DNA of 64,000 nt, taken from NCBI GenBank assembly GCA_900457075.1, contig UGYN01000002.1, positions 1,860,001-1,924,000 of the forward strand, written 5' to 3'. The position numbers and the translations under genes were made by a program. Under the pieces are notes generated by a model. The model did no database searches, had not been told where the DNA came from, and saw only the letters and a list, made by a program, of their open reading frames with translations. Of this stretch, positions 40,301-52,986 are shown one piece after another (positions within the stretch are counted from its first letter, which is position 1; every line of letters begins with the position of its first letter). This DNA comes from Serratia quinivorans. Its GTDB lineage: Bacteria; Pseudomonadota; Gammaproteobacteria; Enterobacterales; Enterobacteriaceae.

Positions 40301-43242
40301 TAGGCCGTGACCTTTTCCACGATGGCCGCATCATAATCCTTGACGCACTCCACCCCAAGCGAAGGCTCAATCAGGCTATTGGCAATGGCATCCCAGGAAA
40401 CGTAAGCGGCAAGCTTGCGGTTTGGCATGGCCTGTCGCAGCCGTTTAAATAAGGTCGGATAGAGGCTGTTTTCCGGATAGTAGTATTCGGCAGCGACACC
40501 ATTGGTTACCCCGTGTTTACTCGTATCTACACCGGTAAGTATCGCCCCCCAGTTTGGGGCAGAGTCGGACGGCATAACCGATTGCGCCGTGTAGGTCACC
40601 GCGCCTTGCTCAATCATTTTTCGTAAATACGGGATATGCAGTCGATCGCCAACCGTTTCTTTTTTCGACTCCACGGAAGGCCAATAGGGAGCCTGCATGC
40701 TGACACCGGCACCCGCACCATCCAGACCAATAAATAGCACGCGCTTATAAGGCATAAAAGCAAGCTGCTCTGCAACATGGACTTGCCGATCATGGGGAAG
40801 GCCAATAATATCGCCTAATGTGATCACACCATCCTGGTTAGCGTCCAGGGATAATGCCTCGTTGATCGTCAGATGATGTGTTTCCACATCCAGCGAATCA
40901 ATCTGATATAAACGACCATTCTCGTAGAATTGACAATTTGACAAAGAGAACTCACCGGCACCCGCTGCTGCAGTGGTTTTGAACCGCAGTTCCCCCACTT
41001 TTGTTTTTTGCCAGTCTAAAGGGGCAGTATTGTTGAAGGTACGGCCGCCATATACGCTGACTTTCAAAACACCGCTTGCTGTAACCTGTGCAGAAATATC
41101 TCGACCAACGGCCTCAATAAATTCAAATAAGGATGAATCATAATGAAGTTCGCTGGTGCAATCATCAATGACATTCACCATATCGTTGGTGCGTAAATGC
41201 AGATTCAGCGTAAACGCAGAGCCCATCACCGTCTGTTCCGCCCCAACGAATTTCAAGCTACCGCTAAATTTCTCGGTCAAGGGTTTAACAATGAGATCGC
41301 GATATTCCTCATAGAGTGCCAGTGCTTCCTGCCTGTCTACAGCCCGGTTGATAATCCGTAGCTCATCAATCATTGTTTCGTTGCTTAGGCGATACTGGCC
41401 CATAGCATCTGCACCAACAGCGATATCCAACGCAGTTGCGGTATCCCCCGAAAAACGAATATCAATCTGTTGTTTCAGCACACCGTCTTTAAAGAAACAG
41501 GCATTGCCAAAGCGATCGTGACTCACCGTGATCTGATGCCAGCGGCCATCTGCCACATAAATAGGATAGTCATCAGCAAGATCATAACGACCGGCGCTGT
41601 CCCCCTTCCAATTCCAACTCAGTGCATTTTTATGGATCCCTAATTGCCAGCCTGGATTGCCTCCACTGTTCCAGTCTTTATTCGAAATAATCGTTTGCTC
41701 TTTATTTCCGGTAGGGGCCTTGATCCAAAAGCACAGGCTAAAATCACCTGACAAATCATTTTGTAATTCTGGATTAGGAATGGTGATAAAACTATCGCCA
41801 TTGAACAAAAATGCACTGTTGGCAAAACCGGATACATATTCCTCCTTGCCATGTATGACTGCATCGTAGCCATTAACCGAGGCATCATTTAAATGATCAT
41901 TAAAGTCATAATGCAGCGAGATAGGTGCCGGAGTGAGTTTCTCATAATACTCGTCATATTCTTGTTGGACTTGCTGGGCGGAAATAATGGTGTTGGTTAT
42001 GTTTACTCGATCGAGAAAAGTGTTTGCCAATCGATATTCACCTCGACCATCCGCGCCGATATTAAAATCAAAATGGGTGTTAGTGTGTCCACTGTTGGCA
42101 ATAGTGACCCGGGACTGCTCCTGACCATCGAGATAGAAAACAGCGTCTCTGGAACGATCGTGTGCAATAGCAACATGATGCCATTTAAAATCGGCGATAG
42201 GGATATCCGCCATATCCAACCGGCGACCATAAGCACCTTGCCAATTCCACCTTAGGCTTTTACCACTAATCCCTATTACCCAACCAATGTTCCCGCCAAC
42301 ACGCCAATCTTTGTTAGAAAATATAACCCCTTCATATTGTGCGTTAGCCTTTACCCAGAAAGAAACGCTGAAGTCACCATCCAAAGCGGGAAATAACTCA
42401 CTTTGTGGTAGCGTAATATACGATTTGTCTAATTTAGCTGCCAGTCCATCAAAACCACGAACAAAGCCAATATCCCCGGTTGCTATACCATCGTTGCTTT
42501 GGCCTGAACTGTCTTTGAGATCCCCTTCAAAGTTCATGAAGACGGTCAGTGGCTTCTGCAGTTTATCTTTCAAATCATAAAATTTTTGCTTAATGTCTTC
42601 TTGAGTTAATACTTTATCGTGGATCTCAATCTCATCCAGATGACAGCCCTTTAAAGGATATTGACCCAGAGCATCCGCACCGATAACCGTTGTATATCCA
42701 CTATCAATACTGCCCGAGTTAGAAATATTAATGATATATACTTGATCTCCATCTTTATAAAAAATAGCGTCACCCTGACGGTCAAAAGTGACTGCAATGT
42801 GATGCCACTGATTGTCAGCAACTTTTATATTTTGTTCAGCGCCGACATCTAAACGTGAACCGGAGACCCCTTTCCAATTACAGACCAGATAATCATGATT
42901 AATACCCACCAACCAGCCGATATTTGAGCCTTTGCCCCAATCTTTATTAGAGATAATCACGCCATCACTTGATGAGCCAGATTTAATCCAGAACGATAGG
43001 CTAAAATCACGATCTGTAGAAAATAAAAAACTATCCCTGACCAGTGAAATAGTGCCATTTTCGAAATAACCATTCTGGCCAATATTATTTTTAACCAGAA
43101 TGATATTACCCTCAACTTTCTCTATATTATCATTCCCTGAGACATCGTTAACTTCCGTATTGAAGTCTATCCTTGCCAGCAAAGTATCGGCTTTGTCGGC
43201 AGTATTACCTTCAAATACCGTTTTTGTATATTCATTGTTCAT
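37339..43242 (-). CDS. 1967-residue multidomain protein: LamG x3, phosphodiesterase, Ig-like, F5/8C and glucoamylase-like domains
   Basis: I do not recognise this as a named gene. Domains by residue: three LamG/concanavalin-like repeats (22-215, 232-425, 442-640) and a cohesin-like beta region (660-790). A calcium-loop, dockerin-like segment LDANQDGVITLGDI (799-812) comes next, then an alkaline-phosphatase-superfamily phosphodiesterase (833-1130). A second cohesin-like stretch (1150-1255), Big_2 Ig-like (1263-1345), F5/8C discoidin (1425-1553) and a glucoamylase-like PF10091 domain (1560-1960; NSELSTIDTTLALNG, FGPDSWGLSAAPGPDG) complete it. In the phosphodiesterase the expected metal and nucleophile positions are present: D841, S894, D1001, H1005, D1048, H1049, H1066. 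PF10091 includes GH144 beta-1,2-glucanases. I infer an enzyme removing phosphate-linked groups and cutting the glucan. No signal peptide is visible. The 5' third is A+T-rich compared with its neighbours, suggesting acquisition. Confidence 0.85.
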   Translation of the reverse strand: MNNEYTKTVFEGNTADKADTLLARIDFNTEVNDVSGNDNIEKVEGNIILVKNNIGQNGYFENGTISLVRDSFLFSTDRDFSLSFWIKSGSSSDGVIISNKDWGKGSNIGWLVGINHDYLVCNWKGVSGSRLDVGAEQNIKVADNQWHHIAVTFDRQGDAIFYKDGDQVYIINISNSGSIDSGYTTVIGADALGQYPLKGCHLDEIEIHDKVLTQEDIKQKFYDLKDKLQKPLTVFMNFEGDLKDSSGQSNDGIATGDIGFVRGFDGLAAKLDKSYITLPQSELFPALDGDFSVSFWVKANAQYEGVIFSNKDWRVGGNIGWVIGISGKSLRWNWQGAYGRRLDMADIPIADFKWHHVAIAHDRSRDAVFYLDGQEQSRVTIANSGHTNTHFDFNIGADGRGEYRLANTFLDRVNITNTIISAQQVQQEYDEYYEKLTPAPISLHYDFNDHLNDASVNGYDAVIHGKEEYVSGFANSAFLFNGDSFITIPNPELQNDLSGDFSLCFWIKAPTGNKEQTIISNKDWNSGGNPGWQLGIHKNALSWNWKGDSAGRYDLADDYPIYVADGRWHQITVSHDRFGNACFFKDGVLKQQIDIRFSGDTATALDIAVGADAMGQYRLSNETMIDELRIINRAVDRQEALALYEEYRDLIVKPLTEKFSGSLKFVGAEQTVMGSAFTLNLHLRTNDMVNVIDDCTSELHYDSSLFEFIEAVGRDISAQVTASGVLKVSVYGGRTFNNTAPLDWQKTKVGELRFKTTAAAGAGEFSLSNCQFYENGRLYQIDSLDVETHHLTINEALSLDANQDGVITLGDIIGLPHDRQVHVAEQLAFMPYKRVLFIGLDGAGAGVSMQAPYWPSVESKKETVGDRLHIPYLRKMIEQGAVTYTAQSVMPSDSAPNWGAILTGVDTSKHGVTNGVAAEYYYPENSLYPTLFKRLRQAMPNRKLAAYVSWDAIANSLIEPSLGVECVKDYDAAIVEKVTAYIAGGNMKDTAFMMVHLSNIDLAGHSKGYYGPDYYRAMTTADGQVEKIISELERQGLCEDTLVIISPDHGGGTEQADGTQTQNFSHGQNSALARTVFIAANGRTVARETAGEKTLLGGSTKDIAAMVCHALNIPQTSDEVGLRNMFMRQDELSDADLPEWVMTQVVNTPSNSVGSYQLMLANGSDDICAADITIEVDNTQVEQVIPLLADIRLLRKEFAAEKLRLVFVSDQPLPAGQALFTFTTRRHSPQYGLQIKDAMVANQQGHETLPGLTQQTLMQGDPLGITLNQETVTLEVGKQFTLIAGIKGVQADDLKWKNTRHDVVILQANETICTVNALKPGFTKITVESVDGAYSAECDVTVIAPLTLDNEGFTDKSRWLMGSATPGSKLEVTTENGASIFGSVADDGRFHLELPSLLEHSQFYIQETYPQGTKGERHSFEVRPSYNLLWDINAQASASSVWFKQPQYGADKAIDGDAGSRWASHNDPLPAWLVVDLGAEIDFDLVRIKEYESRIAAFTLEALQNGQWLPVYQGTTLGQNAELYFPRVKASQIRLNITAASDSPTIYELQIFDTANPPVREISDSALIALETRKSFNFFWEMANSDPASPGYGLVSDAKPSAICNVAQVGFALSAIPIGVNNGWITWDEGAARTLGTLNMLLNNVDQHRGFFYHFLNKWTGKRAWNSELSTIDTTLALNGVIVAGEFFGGEIKQMADQIYHKVDWEWFRNPITNQFYMAWYPENGGGFNEYKWSGPVEQASMYVLAAGSPTHPVNGDMFYSINRAKRSYRGSEPVFDTWFGSSFTNQFSNAWVDFRGKVDKLGDDWFNDAVLNSQISRQYSIDEQDNFKTFGPDSWGLSAAPGPDGIYHGTYGAPPATAASTDGTMVLSGAVGAIVFTPQASLAAMQNYYRNHPYTWGKYGFKSGYNLDVKPYWYSSSVNGLEKGISVVMLENYRTGIIWRLYMQNEAIKRGVAAIGLTARNEVSGE
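41323..43179 (-). repeat. Three tandem LamG-type repeats inside the large gene
   Basis: Each unit of about 190-200 residues carries the same core: F(S/C)xSFW(I/V)K, then I(I/F)SNKDW, GGNxGWxxGI, WNWxG, R(L/Y)D, WHxIxVxxDR, and IGADxxGxYxL. Spacing is regular, so they arose by duplication, though they have since diverged. LamG domains usually bind glycans; here they probably anchor or concentrate the enzyme on its substrate. Confidence 0.8.
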
Positions 43243-43318
43243 ATTTTCCGCCTATTTTAAATAATGTTTTTAAAACAAGCAGACAATACCATGGTGAATA
43301 TAAGGTTATAACTTGTCC

Positions 43319-43344
43319 CTGTAGTGTGGGAACTCACACTACAG
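43319..43344. promoter_or_regulatory. Perfect inverted repeat upstream of the large multidomain gene
   Basis: CTGTAGTGTG and its exact complement CACACTACAG, separated by six bases. It is centred about 90 bp upstream of the large gene's ATG and about 130 bp from the rRNA operon terminator. No T tail follows on the side of the large gene, so an operator is more likely than a terminator. The A+T-rich stretch between it and the ATG (TTATAA, TATATT) could hold the -10. Confidence 0.55.
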
Positions 43345-43464
43345 ATGAATATATGAGAACAGGTAAATAGCGGATGAGAAATATAGCGTGATTTATGTGA
43401 TGTGTATTGAAGAGTGATATGAAAATTGGTGGGATAACGGTCATTTATTTATAGCAGGCAAAGC

Positions 43465-43489
43465 AAAAAGGCCATCCTTACGGATGGCC
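43465..43489 (-). terminator. rRNA operon terminator
   Basis: On the minus strand GGCCATCC-GTAA-GGATGGCC followed by TTTTT, 15 bp after the 5S gene. Typical rrn T1-type hairpin. Confidence 0.92.
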
Positions 43490-43503
43490 CCTTGGCTTAA
43501 TTG

Positions 43504-43623
43504 ATGCCTGGCAGTGTCCTACTCTCGCATGGGGAGACCCCACACTACCATCGGCGCTACGGCGTTTCACTTCTGAGTTCGGCATGGGATCAGGTGGGAC
43601 CACCGCGCTATTGCCGCCAGGCA
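43504..43623 (-). rRNA. 5S ribosomal RNA
   Basis: A 120-nt gene on the minus strand from TGCCTGGCGGC to CTGCCAGGCAT, whose ends pair to form helix I. It contains the conserved CCGAACTCAGAAGTGAAACG segment. Last gene of the rRNA operon. Confidence 0.97.
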
Positions 43624-43723
43624 AATTCTGTTTCATTCCGGCCGTTATCTCAGTAACCACCAGAACCAATCTCGGAACATTCGCTGAAAATCATCTCTCA
43701 AATCAAAACACTTTTGGTGTTGT

Positions 43724-46633
<2,910 letters not shown>

Positions 46634-46839
46634 TCACAACCCAAAAGTGTTTCCACTTTCATGCTGCTACATTTGAGAGACTCTATGACAGGGTACTCCT
46701 TACTCCAATACTTCTACGGAGGAGTAAGTTTCAGCTGTCATGTTTCAATTTTCAGCTTGTTCCAGATTGTTAAAGAGCAAAATACTTCGCAGCATACTGT
46801 TGCCAGTACACTCTGAAGTATTGAAATACAGGACTATAT

Positions 46840-46915
46840 GGTGGAGCTAAGCGGGATCGAACCGCTGACCTCCTGCGTGCAAGGCAGGCGCTCTCCCAGC
46901 TGAGCTATAGCCCCA
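46840..46915 (-). tRNA. tRNA-Ala (TGC) in the 16S-23S spacer
   Basis: 76 nt with encoded CCA; acceptor stem GGGGCTA, anticodon loop CTTGCACGC (TGC). Between tRNA-Ile and 23S, as in the Ile-Ala class of enterobacterial rRNA operons. Confidence 0.97.
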
Positions 46916-46951
46916 TACAGTCACGTGCAGTACCTTTTCCACTTCGAGAAG

Positions 46952-47028
<77 letters not shown>

Positions 47029-47101
47029 ATAAAGGTATTTCTGCTCGTTACTTTCTATCAGACAATCTGTGTGAGCACTTCACGCAATCAATATCATTAG
47101 G

Positions 47102-48645
<1,544 letters not shown>

Positions 48646-48826
48646 AAAGCTTGATTTGCTTCAACTCGTGAAGCGATGCTCGAAAATAACTTTCGTAATA
48701 GTCATTCAGTTGGACAAGCCAACAAAACAACTTATTGCTTGGTCACTCTTCAAGACTTGATATTTTTTCGAACCCGAAGGTTCTGGATATCGTCTTGTGG
48801 AGTGCCCACACAGATTGTCTGATAAA

Positions 48827-48839
48827 TTGTTAAAGAGCA
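48827..48839 (-). promoter_or_regulatory. boxA antitermination site of the rRNA leader
   Basis: TGCTCTTTAACAA on the minus strand, the conserved rrn boxA recruiting the Nus complex. A second copy of the same word is in the 16S-23S spacer at 46779-46767, ahead of 23S. Confidence 0.88.
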
Positions 48840-48878
48840 GTGAGTTAGCCGCCGTAGCTTGCTATCTCGAGGTGGCGT

Positions 48879-48906
48879 ATATTACGCTTTCCTCTTTCAG
48901 AGTCAA
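48879..48906 (-). promoter_or_regulatory. rRNA operon promoter P2
   Basis: Minus strand TTGACT (48906-48901), 16-bp spacer, TAATAT (48884-48879), then ACGCCACC. About 230 bp upstream of 16S and 110 bp downstream of P1. Confidence 0.85.
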
Positions 48907-48987
48907 CCCCTAAATTTCAGGATTTTTTCTCTTCGAACCCCGGAGACTCTGTGAAGTTGTTCACATGTTCCGTGTCGATGGAGGCGC

Positions 48988-49015
48988 ATTATAGGGAGTT
49001 CTCAGGAGGCCGCAA
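48988..49015 (-). promoter_or_regulatory. rRNA operon promoter P1
   Basis: Minus strand TTGCGG (49015-49010), 16-bp spacer, perfect TATAAT (48993-48988), G+C-rich GCGCCTCC discriminator. The A+T-rich AACGATCGTTTTTGTCG just upstream could act as an UP element. Growth-rate and ppGpp control are expected for this class. Confidence 0.88.
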
Positions 49016-49132
49016 TAGGTATTTTCGACAAAAACGATCGTTTGCTGCATTCCACAGCAAAACCCCGCTTTATACCCTGTTGTTAACAAACTTATCCACA
49101 GAAGTGATTTGCCCGGAAATTTTACGAGCGCC

Positions 49133-49154
49133 ACGCAAACGTTTTCGCTACAAT
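49133..49154 (+). promoter_or_regulatory. PurR operator and -10 of purHD
   Basis: ACGCAAACGTTTTCGC at 49133-49148 matches the PurR palindrome ACGCAAACGTTTGCGT except near its 3' end, and it abuts a TACAAT -10 at 49149-49154. Repression by PurR with hypoxanthine or guanine is known for E. coli purHD. Confidence 0.8.
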
Positions 49155-49311
49155 TCCCCGCGACGAAACGCTCCCCTTTTTACGGGGGCGTTACCTGAAT
49201 CTGTGCCTGATTACCCCTTTATAGAGAGAAAAACCTTTCCTTATAAAGAGTAGAAGGTGGAAATTCACGTAACGCTCTTTTATTGCGACTCCAAAGCCAA
49301 GGGATAAAACC

Positions 49312-50901
49312 ATGCAACAACCTCGTCCAATCCGCCGGGCCCTGCTCAGCGTCTCTGACAAAGCCGGTATCGTTGAATTCGCCGAAGCGCTGTCCCAGCG
49401 TGGCGTTGAACTGCTCTCCACCGGTGGCACCGCCCGCCTGCTGGCAGATGCCGGCCTGCCTGTTACCGAAGTTTCCGACTACACCGGCTTCCCGGAAATG
49501 ATGGACGGACGAGTAAAGACCCTGCACCCCAAAGTACACGGCGGTATTCTCGGCCGCCGCGGCCAGGACGACGCCATCATGGGTCAGCATGACATCAAGC
49601 CGATCGACATGGTGGTGGTAAACCTCTATCCGTTCGCCCAGACCGTGGCGCGCCCGAACTGCTCACTGGAAGACGCGGTCGAGAACATCGACATCGGCGG
49701 CCCAACCATGGTGCGCTCCGCGGCCAAGAACCACAAAGACGTCGCCATCGTGGTAAAGAGCAGCGACTACGCCGCTATTATTACCGAGATGGATAACAAC
49801 GACGGTTCGCTGCAATACACCACCCGTTTCGATCTTGCCATCAAAGCCTTCGAGCACACCGCCGCTTACGACAGCATGATCGCCAACTACTTCGGCGCGC
49901 TGGTTCCGGCCTACCACGGCGATACCGAACAACCTGCCGGTCGTTTCCCTCGCACCCTGAACCTCAACTATATAAAGAAGCAGGATATGCGCTACGGTGA
50001 GAACAGCCACCAGCAAGCGGCCTTCTATATAGAAGAGAACGTTCAGGAAGCCTCTGTCGCCACCGCGGAACAACTGCAAGGCAAAGCGCTGTCCTACAAC
50101 AACATCGCCGACACCGACGCCGCACTGGAATGTGTGAAGGAGTTCGCCGAGCCGGCCTGCGTGATCGTCAAGCACGCTAACCCATGCGGTGTGGCGATCG
50201 GCGATGATATTCTGGCTGCCTATGAGCGCGCCTATCAAACCGACCCGACCTCTGCTTTCGGCGGCATCATTGCCTTTAACCGCGAACTGGACGCCGCTAC
50301 CGCACAGGCCATTATCAGCCGTCAGTTTGTGGAAGTGATTATCGCGCCGAGCATCAGCCAGGAAGCCCGCTCGCTGCTGGCAGCCAAACAGAACGTCCGT
50401 GTACTGGCCTGCGGCCAATGGCAGCAACGTATTGCCGCTCTCGACTTCAAACGTGTCAACGGTGGCCTGCTGGTGCAAGACCGCGATCTGGGTATGGTGA
50501 ACGAAGGCGATCTGCGCGTGGTATCTGAACGTCAGCCGACCGCGCAGGAACTGCGTGATGCGCTGTTCTGTTGGAAGGTCGCCAAGTTCGTGAAGTCCAA
50601 CGCTATCGTCTATGCACGTGACAACATGACCATCGGCATAGGCGCCGGCCAGATGAGCCGCGTTTACTCCGCCAAGATCGCCGGGATCAAAGCCGCGGAC
50701 GAAGGCCTGGAAGTCAAAGGCTCCGCCATGGCGTCTGACGCTTTCTTCCCGTTCCGTGATGGCATCGATGCCGCCGCAGCGGTGGGCATCAGTTGCGTGA
50801 TCCAGCCAGGCGGTTCGATCCGCGATGATGAAGTGATTGCCGCCGCCAATGAGCACGGTATCGCGATGATCTTCACCGACATGCGCCACTTCCGCCATTA
50901 A
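49312..50901 (+). CDS. purH: AICAR transformylase / IMP cyclohydrolase
   Basis: A 529-residue bifunctional enzyme for the last two steps of IMP synthesis. The N-terminal domain (about 1-200) is IMP cyclohydrolase, starting [20 protein letters not shown]. The C-terminal domain (about 200-529) is the formyltransferase, with [11 protein letters not shown] and [28 protein letters not shown] ribosome site 7 bp before ATG. Heads purHD; purD follows at 48 bp. Confidence 0.97.
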   Translation: MQQPRPIRRALLSVSDKAGIVEFAEALSQRGVELLSTGGTARLLADAGLPVTEVSDYTGFPEMMDGRVKTLHPKVHGGILGRRGQDDAIMGQHDIKPIDMVVVNLYPFAQTVARPNCSLEDAVENIDIGGPTMVRSAAKNHKDVAIVVKSSDYAAIITEMDNNDGSLQYTTRFDLAIKAFEHTAAYDSMIANYFGALVPAYHGDTEQPAGRFPRTLNLNYIKKQDMRYGENSHQQAAFYIEENVQEASVATAEQLQGKALSYNNIADTDAALECVKEFAEPACVIVKHANPCGVAIGDDILAAYERAYQTDPTSAFGGIIAFNRELDAATAQAIISRQFVEVIIAPSISQEARSLLAAKQNVRVLACGQWQQRIAALDFKRVNGGLLVQDRDLGMVNEGDLRVVSERQPTAQELRDALFCWKVAKFVKSNAIVYARDNMTIGIGAGQMSRVYSAKIAGIKAADEGLEVKGSAMASDAFFPFRDGIDAAAAVGISCVIQPGGSIRDDEVIAAANEHGIAMIFTDMRHFRH

Positions 50902-50949
50902 TCCCTTTTGCCGCGTGCGCTACGGCGCACGCTCTGCGTGGAGCACCTG

Positions 50950-52233
50950 ATGAATATTTTAATTATCGGCAACGGCGGGCGTGAACACGCACTGGCCTGG
51001 AAAGCCGCTCAGTCACCGTTGGCAGATAAAGTCTATGTGGCGCCGGGCAATGCCGGTACCGCATTAGAAAGCAATCTCGAGAACGTCGCGATCTCCGCTA
51101 CCGATATTCCGGCGCTGGTTGCCTTTGCCCAGAGCCATGACATTGGTCTCACCATCGTCGGGCCGGAAGCGCCGCTGGTGATTGGCGTGGTTGATGCCTT
51201 CCAGGCCGCCGGCCTGAAAATCTTTGGGCCATCTCAGGCAGCAGCCCAGCTAGAAGGCTCTAAAGCCTTTACCAAAGACTTCCTGGCGCGTCATAACATC
51301 CCAAGCGCCGAGTACCAAAACTTTACCGAGGTTGAACCGGCGCTGGCTTATCTGCGCAGCAAAGGCGCACCTATCGTCATCAAGGCCGACGGCCTGGCCG
51401 CAGGCAAGGGCGTGATCGTCGCCATGACGCTGCAGGAAGCCGAAGACGCGGTGCAGGACATGTTGGCCGGTAACGCTTTTGGCGATGCGGGTCACCGTAT
51501 CGTGATAGAAGAGTTCCTTGAAGGTGAAGAAGCCAGCTTTATCGTGATGGTCGACGGCGAGAACGTGGTGCCGATGGCCACCAGCCAGGATCACAAACGC
51601 GTCGGTGACGGTGATACCGGCCCGAACACCGGTGGCATGGGTGCCTACTCCCCGGCACCGGTAGTCACCGATGAAATCCACCAGCGTGCCATGGATCAGG
51701 TCATCTGGCCTACCGTACGTGGCATGGCTGCGGAAGGTAATACCTACGTCGGTTTCCTTTACGCCGGGTTGATGATCTCCGCCGACGGCCAGCCGAAGGT
51801 GATTGAGTTCAACTGCCGCTTTGGCGATCCGGAGACGCAACCGATCATGCTGCGCCTGCGTTCTGATCTGGTCGAGCTGTGTCTGGCCGGTGCAGAAGGC
51901 AAGCTGGGTGAGAAAACGTCCGAGTGGGATGAACGTCCTGCGCTAGGCGTAGTGTTGGCCGCCGGTGGCTATCCGGGTGATTACAACAACGGTGAAGTCA
52001 TCCAAGGTCTGCCACAGCAGGAAAGTGCCGACGGTAAAGTGTTCCACGCCGGTACCCGCATGCAGGGCAATGACGTGGTCACCAGCGGTGGACGCGTGCT
52101 GTGCGTAACCGCACTGGGTGAGTCGGTGGCTCAAGCGCAACAACGCGCCTATCAATTAGCGGAAGGTATTCAGTGGCCGGGGAGTTTCAGCCGCAAAGAC
52201 ATTGGCTACCGTGCGATTGCGCGCGGCAAATGA
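50950..52233 (+). CDS. purD: Phosphoribosylamine--glycine ligase (GAR synthetase)
   Basis: A 427-residue ATP-grasp enzyme for step 2 of purine synthesis. NILIIGNGGREHALAWK at the N-terminus, ATP-grasp segments KADGLAAGKGVIVA and EEFLEGEEASFIVMVDG, and the signature RFGDPETQ are visible. The ATG at 50950 is where homology begins, although the frame is open upstream. Second gene of purHD. Confidence 0.97.
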   Translation: MNILIIGNGGREHALAWKAAQSPLADKVYVAPGNAGTALESNLENVAISATDIPALVAFAQSHDIGLTIVGPEAPLVIGVVDAFQAAGLKIFGPSQAAAQLEGSKAFTKDFLARHNIPSAEYQNFTEVEPALAYLRSKGAPIVIKADGLAAGKGVIVAMTLQEAEDAVQDMLAGNAFGDAGHRIVIEEFLEGEEASFIVMVDGENVVPMATSQDHKRVGDGDTGPNTGGMGAYSPAPVVTDEIHQRAMDQVIWPTVRGMAAEGNTYVGFLYAGLMISADGQPKVIEFNCRFGDPETQPIMLRLRSDLVELCLAGAEGKLGEKTSEWDERPALGVVLAAGGYPGDYNNGEVIQGLPQQESADGKVFHAGTRMQGNDVVTSGGRVLCVTALGESVAQAQQRAYQLAEGIQWPGSFSRKDIGYRAIARGK

Positions 52234-52255
52234 TCTGAACACCGCAACGCTCTTG

Positions 52256-52280
52256 GGCTCCGCAATGCGGGGCCTTTTTT
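52256..52280 (+). terminator. Terminator of purHD
   Basis: Stem GGCTCCGCA / TGCGGGGCC with one G-T pair, then TTTTTT. Its T run overlaps the stop codon of the convergent DUF1481 gene. Confidence 0.82.
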
Positions 52281-52947
52281 ATAGCTGGTCTTCTTTCGGT
52301 TCCCAGCGGCAAAAATCGTCGTTCGCTACCAGCAGCAGTTCACGCCCTTCCGGCGCATCCAACCAGGCTATATTCACCGGCTGGCTGCTATTACGGGCAC
52401 GTCGCGCGATCCAGGCTTCGGCACTGCTATCCAGATCCGGCTTCAACGTTTGACCATCACAGGTTTGTACTACTCCCTGCTGCCAACGCCCCTGCAGCAG
52501 CTTCACCTTACCGGCGCGCAGCGCATTGCTCAGTTCCAGCACGCGTCGTGCCTGATATTGATACAGCGCGATTTCATCGGCGGTCAGTTGTTCACGCCGC
52601 GTGGCCAGTTGGCGCTGCATAAAGCTTACTCCGCCGTCATCGGCAAAGCGCAATTGAATGGAGTCTTGATCGCCATCGGCGTCAGTGCGTTTGATTTGGC
52701 GCAGCTTGCCGTCTTGATATTCGTACAGCGTGGTAACGGTGCCCGGACCACGATAGGGACTGTAGACGCTCATCAACACCAGCGGGCGGTGCCGCTCGTC
52801 ATCTTTACGCCACAGGCGCATAACGCCCTGGTCGGCCACATAACCGCTGGCACTAAAGGAAGGAAGATCTGAATGACTGCTGCAGGCGCTCAGGCCAGCG
52901 GCAATGCCGATGACCATAAGCGCCTGTCGGATAAACAAAAGGGGCAC
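52279..52947 (-). CDS. DUF1481 lipoprotein (YjaH-like)
   Basis: Predicted lipoprotein, about 222 residues, function unknown. The mature part begins CSSHSDLPSFSASG after lipobox LSAC; later LYQYQARRVLELSNAL and NDDFCRWEPK match E. coli YjaH. The start is uncertain. GTG 52947 has a GAGGGG site 5 bp upstream and gives a signal peptide with a basic residue, but it lies inside the hupA terminator hairpin. ATG 52917 avoids this but leaves an uncharged signal. It follows hupA on the same strand, so it may be read only by read-through. Confidence 0.8.
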   Translation of the reverse strand: MPLLFIRQALMVIGIAAGLSACSSHSDLPSFSASGYVADQGVMRLWRKDDERHRPLVLMSVYSPYRGPGTVTTLYEYQDGKLRQIKRTDADGDQDSIQLRFADDGGVSFMQRQLATRREQLTADEIALYQYQARRVLELSNALRAGKVKLLQGRWQQGVVQTCDGQTLKPDLDSSAEAWIARRARNSSQPVNIAWLDAPEGRELLLVANDDFCRWEPKEDQL

Positions 52948-52957
52948 AATTGCCCCT
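52936..52957 (-). terminator. Terminator of hupA
   Basis: Minus strand AGGGGCA-ATTG-TGCCCCT followed by TTTGTTT, about 30 bp after the hupA stop. The same bases hold the best ribosome site and start codon for the downstream lipoprotein. Confidence 0.8.
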
Positions 52958-52986
52958 CTGTTTAATCTTTTCACCAACACGCAGTA

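Noticed and set aside
37339..43242. Reading the large protein as a phage tail or adhesin
   Set aside because: No phage genes nearby, no autotransporter barrel or LPXTG-like end, and two apparently intact enzyme domains argue for an enzyme.
49092..49100. Perfect DnaA box TTATCCACA upstream of purH, and its complement at 5513-5521
   Set aside because: Single isolated boxes without clustering, A+T-rich repeats or dnaA/gidA nearby; not a replication origin.
49663..50898. 411-codon open frame antisense to purH
   Set aside because: purH is unambiguous on the plus strand; the antisense translation resembles no family and has no start signals.
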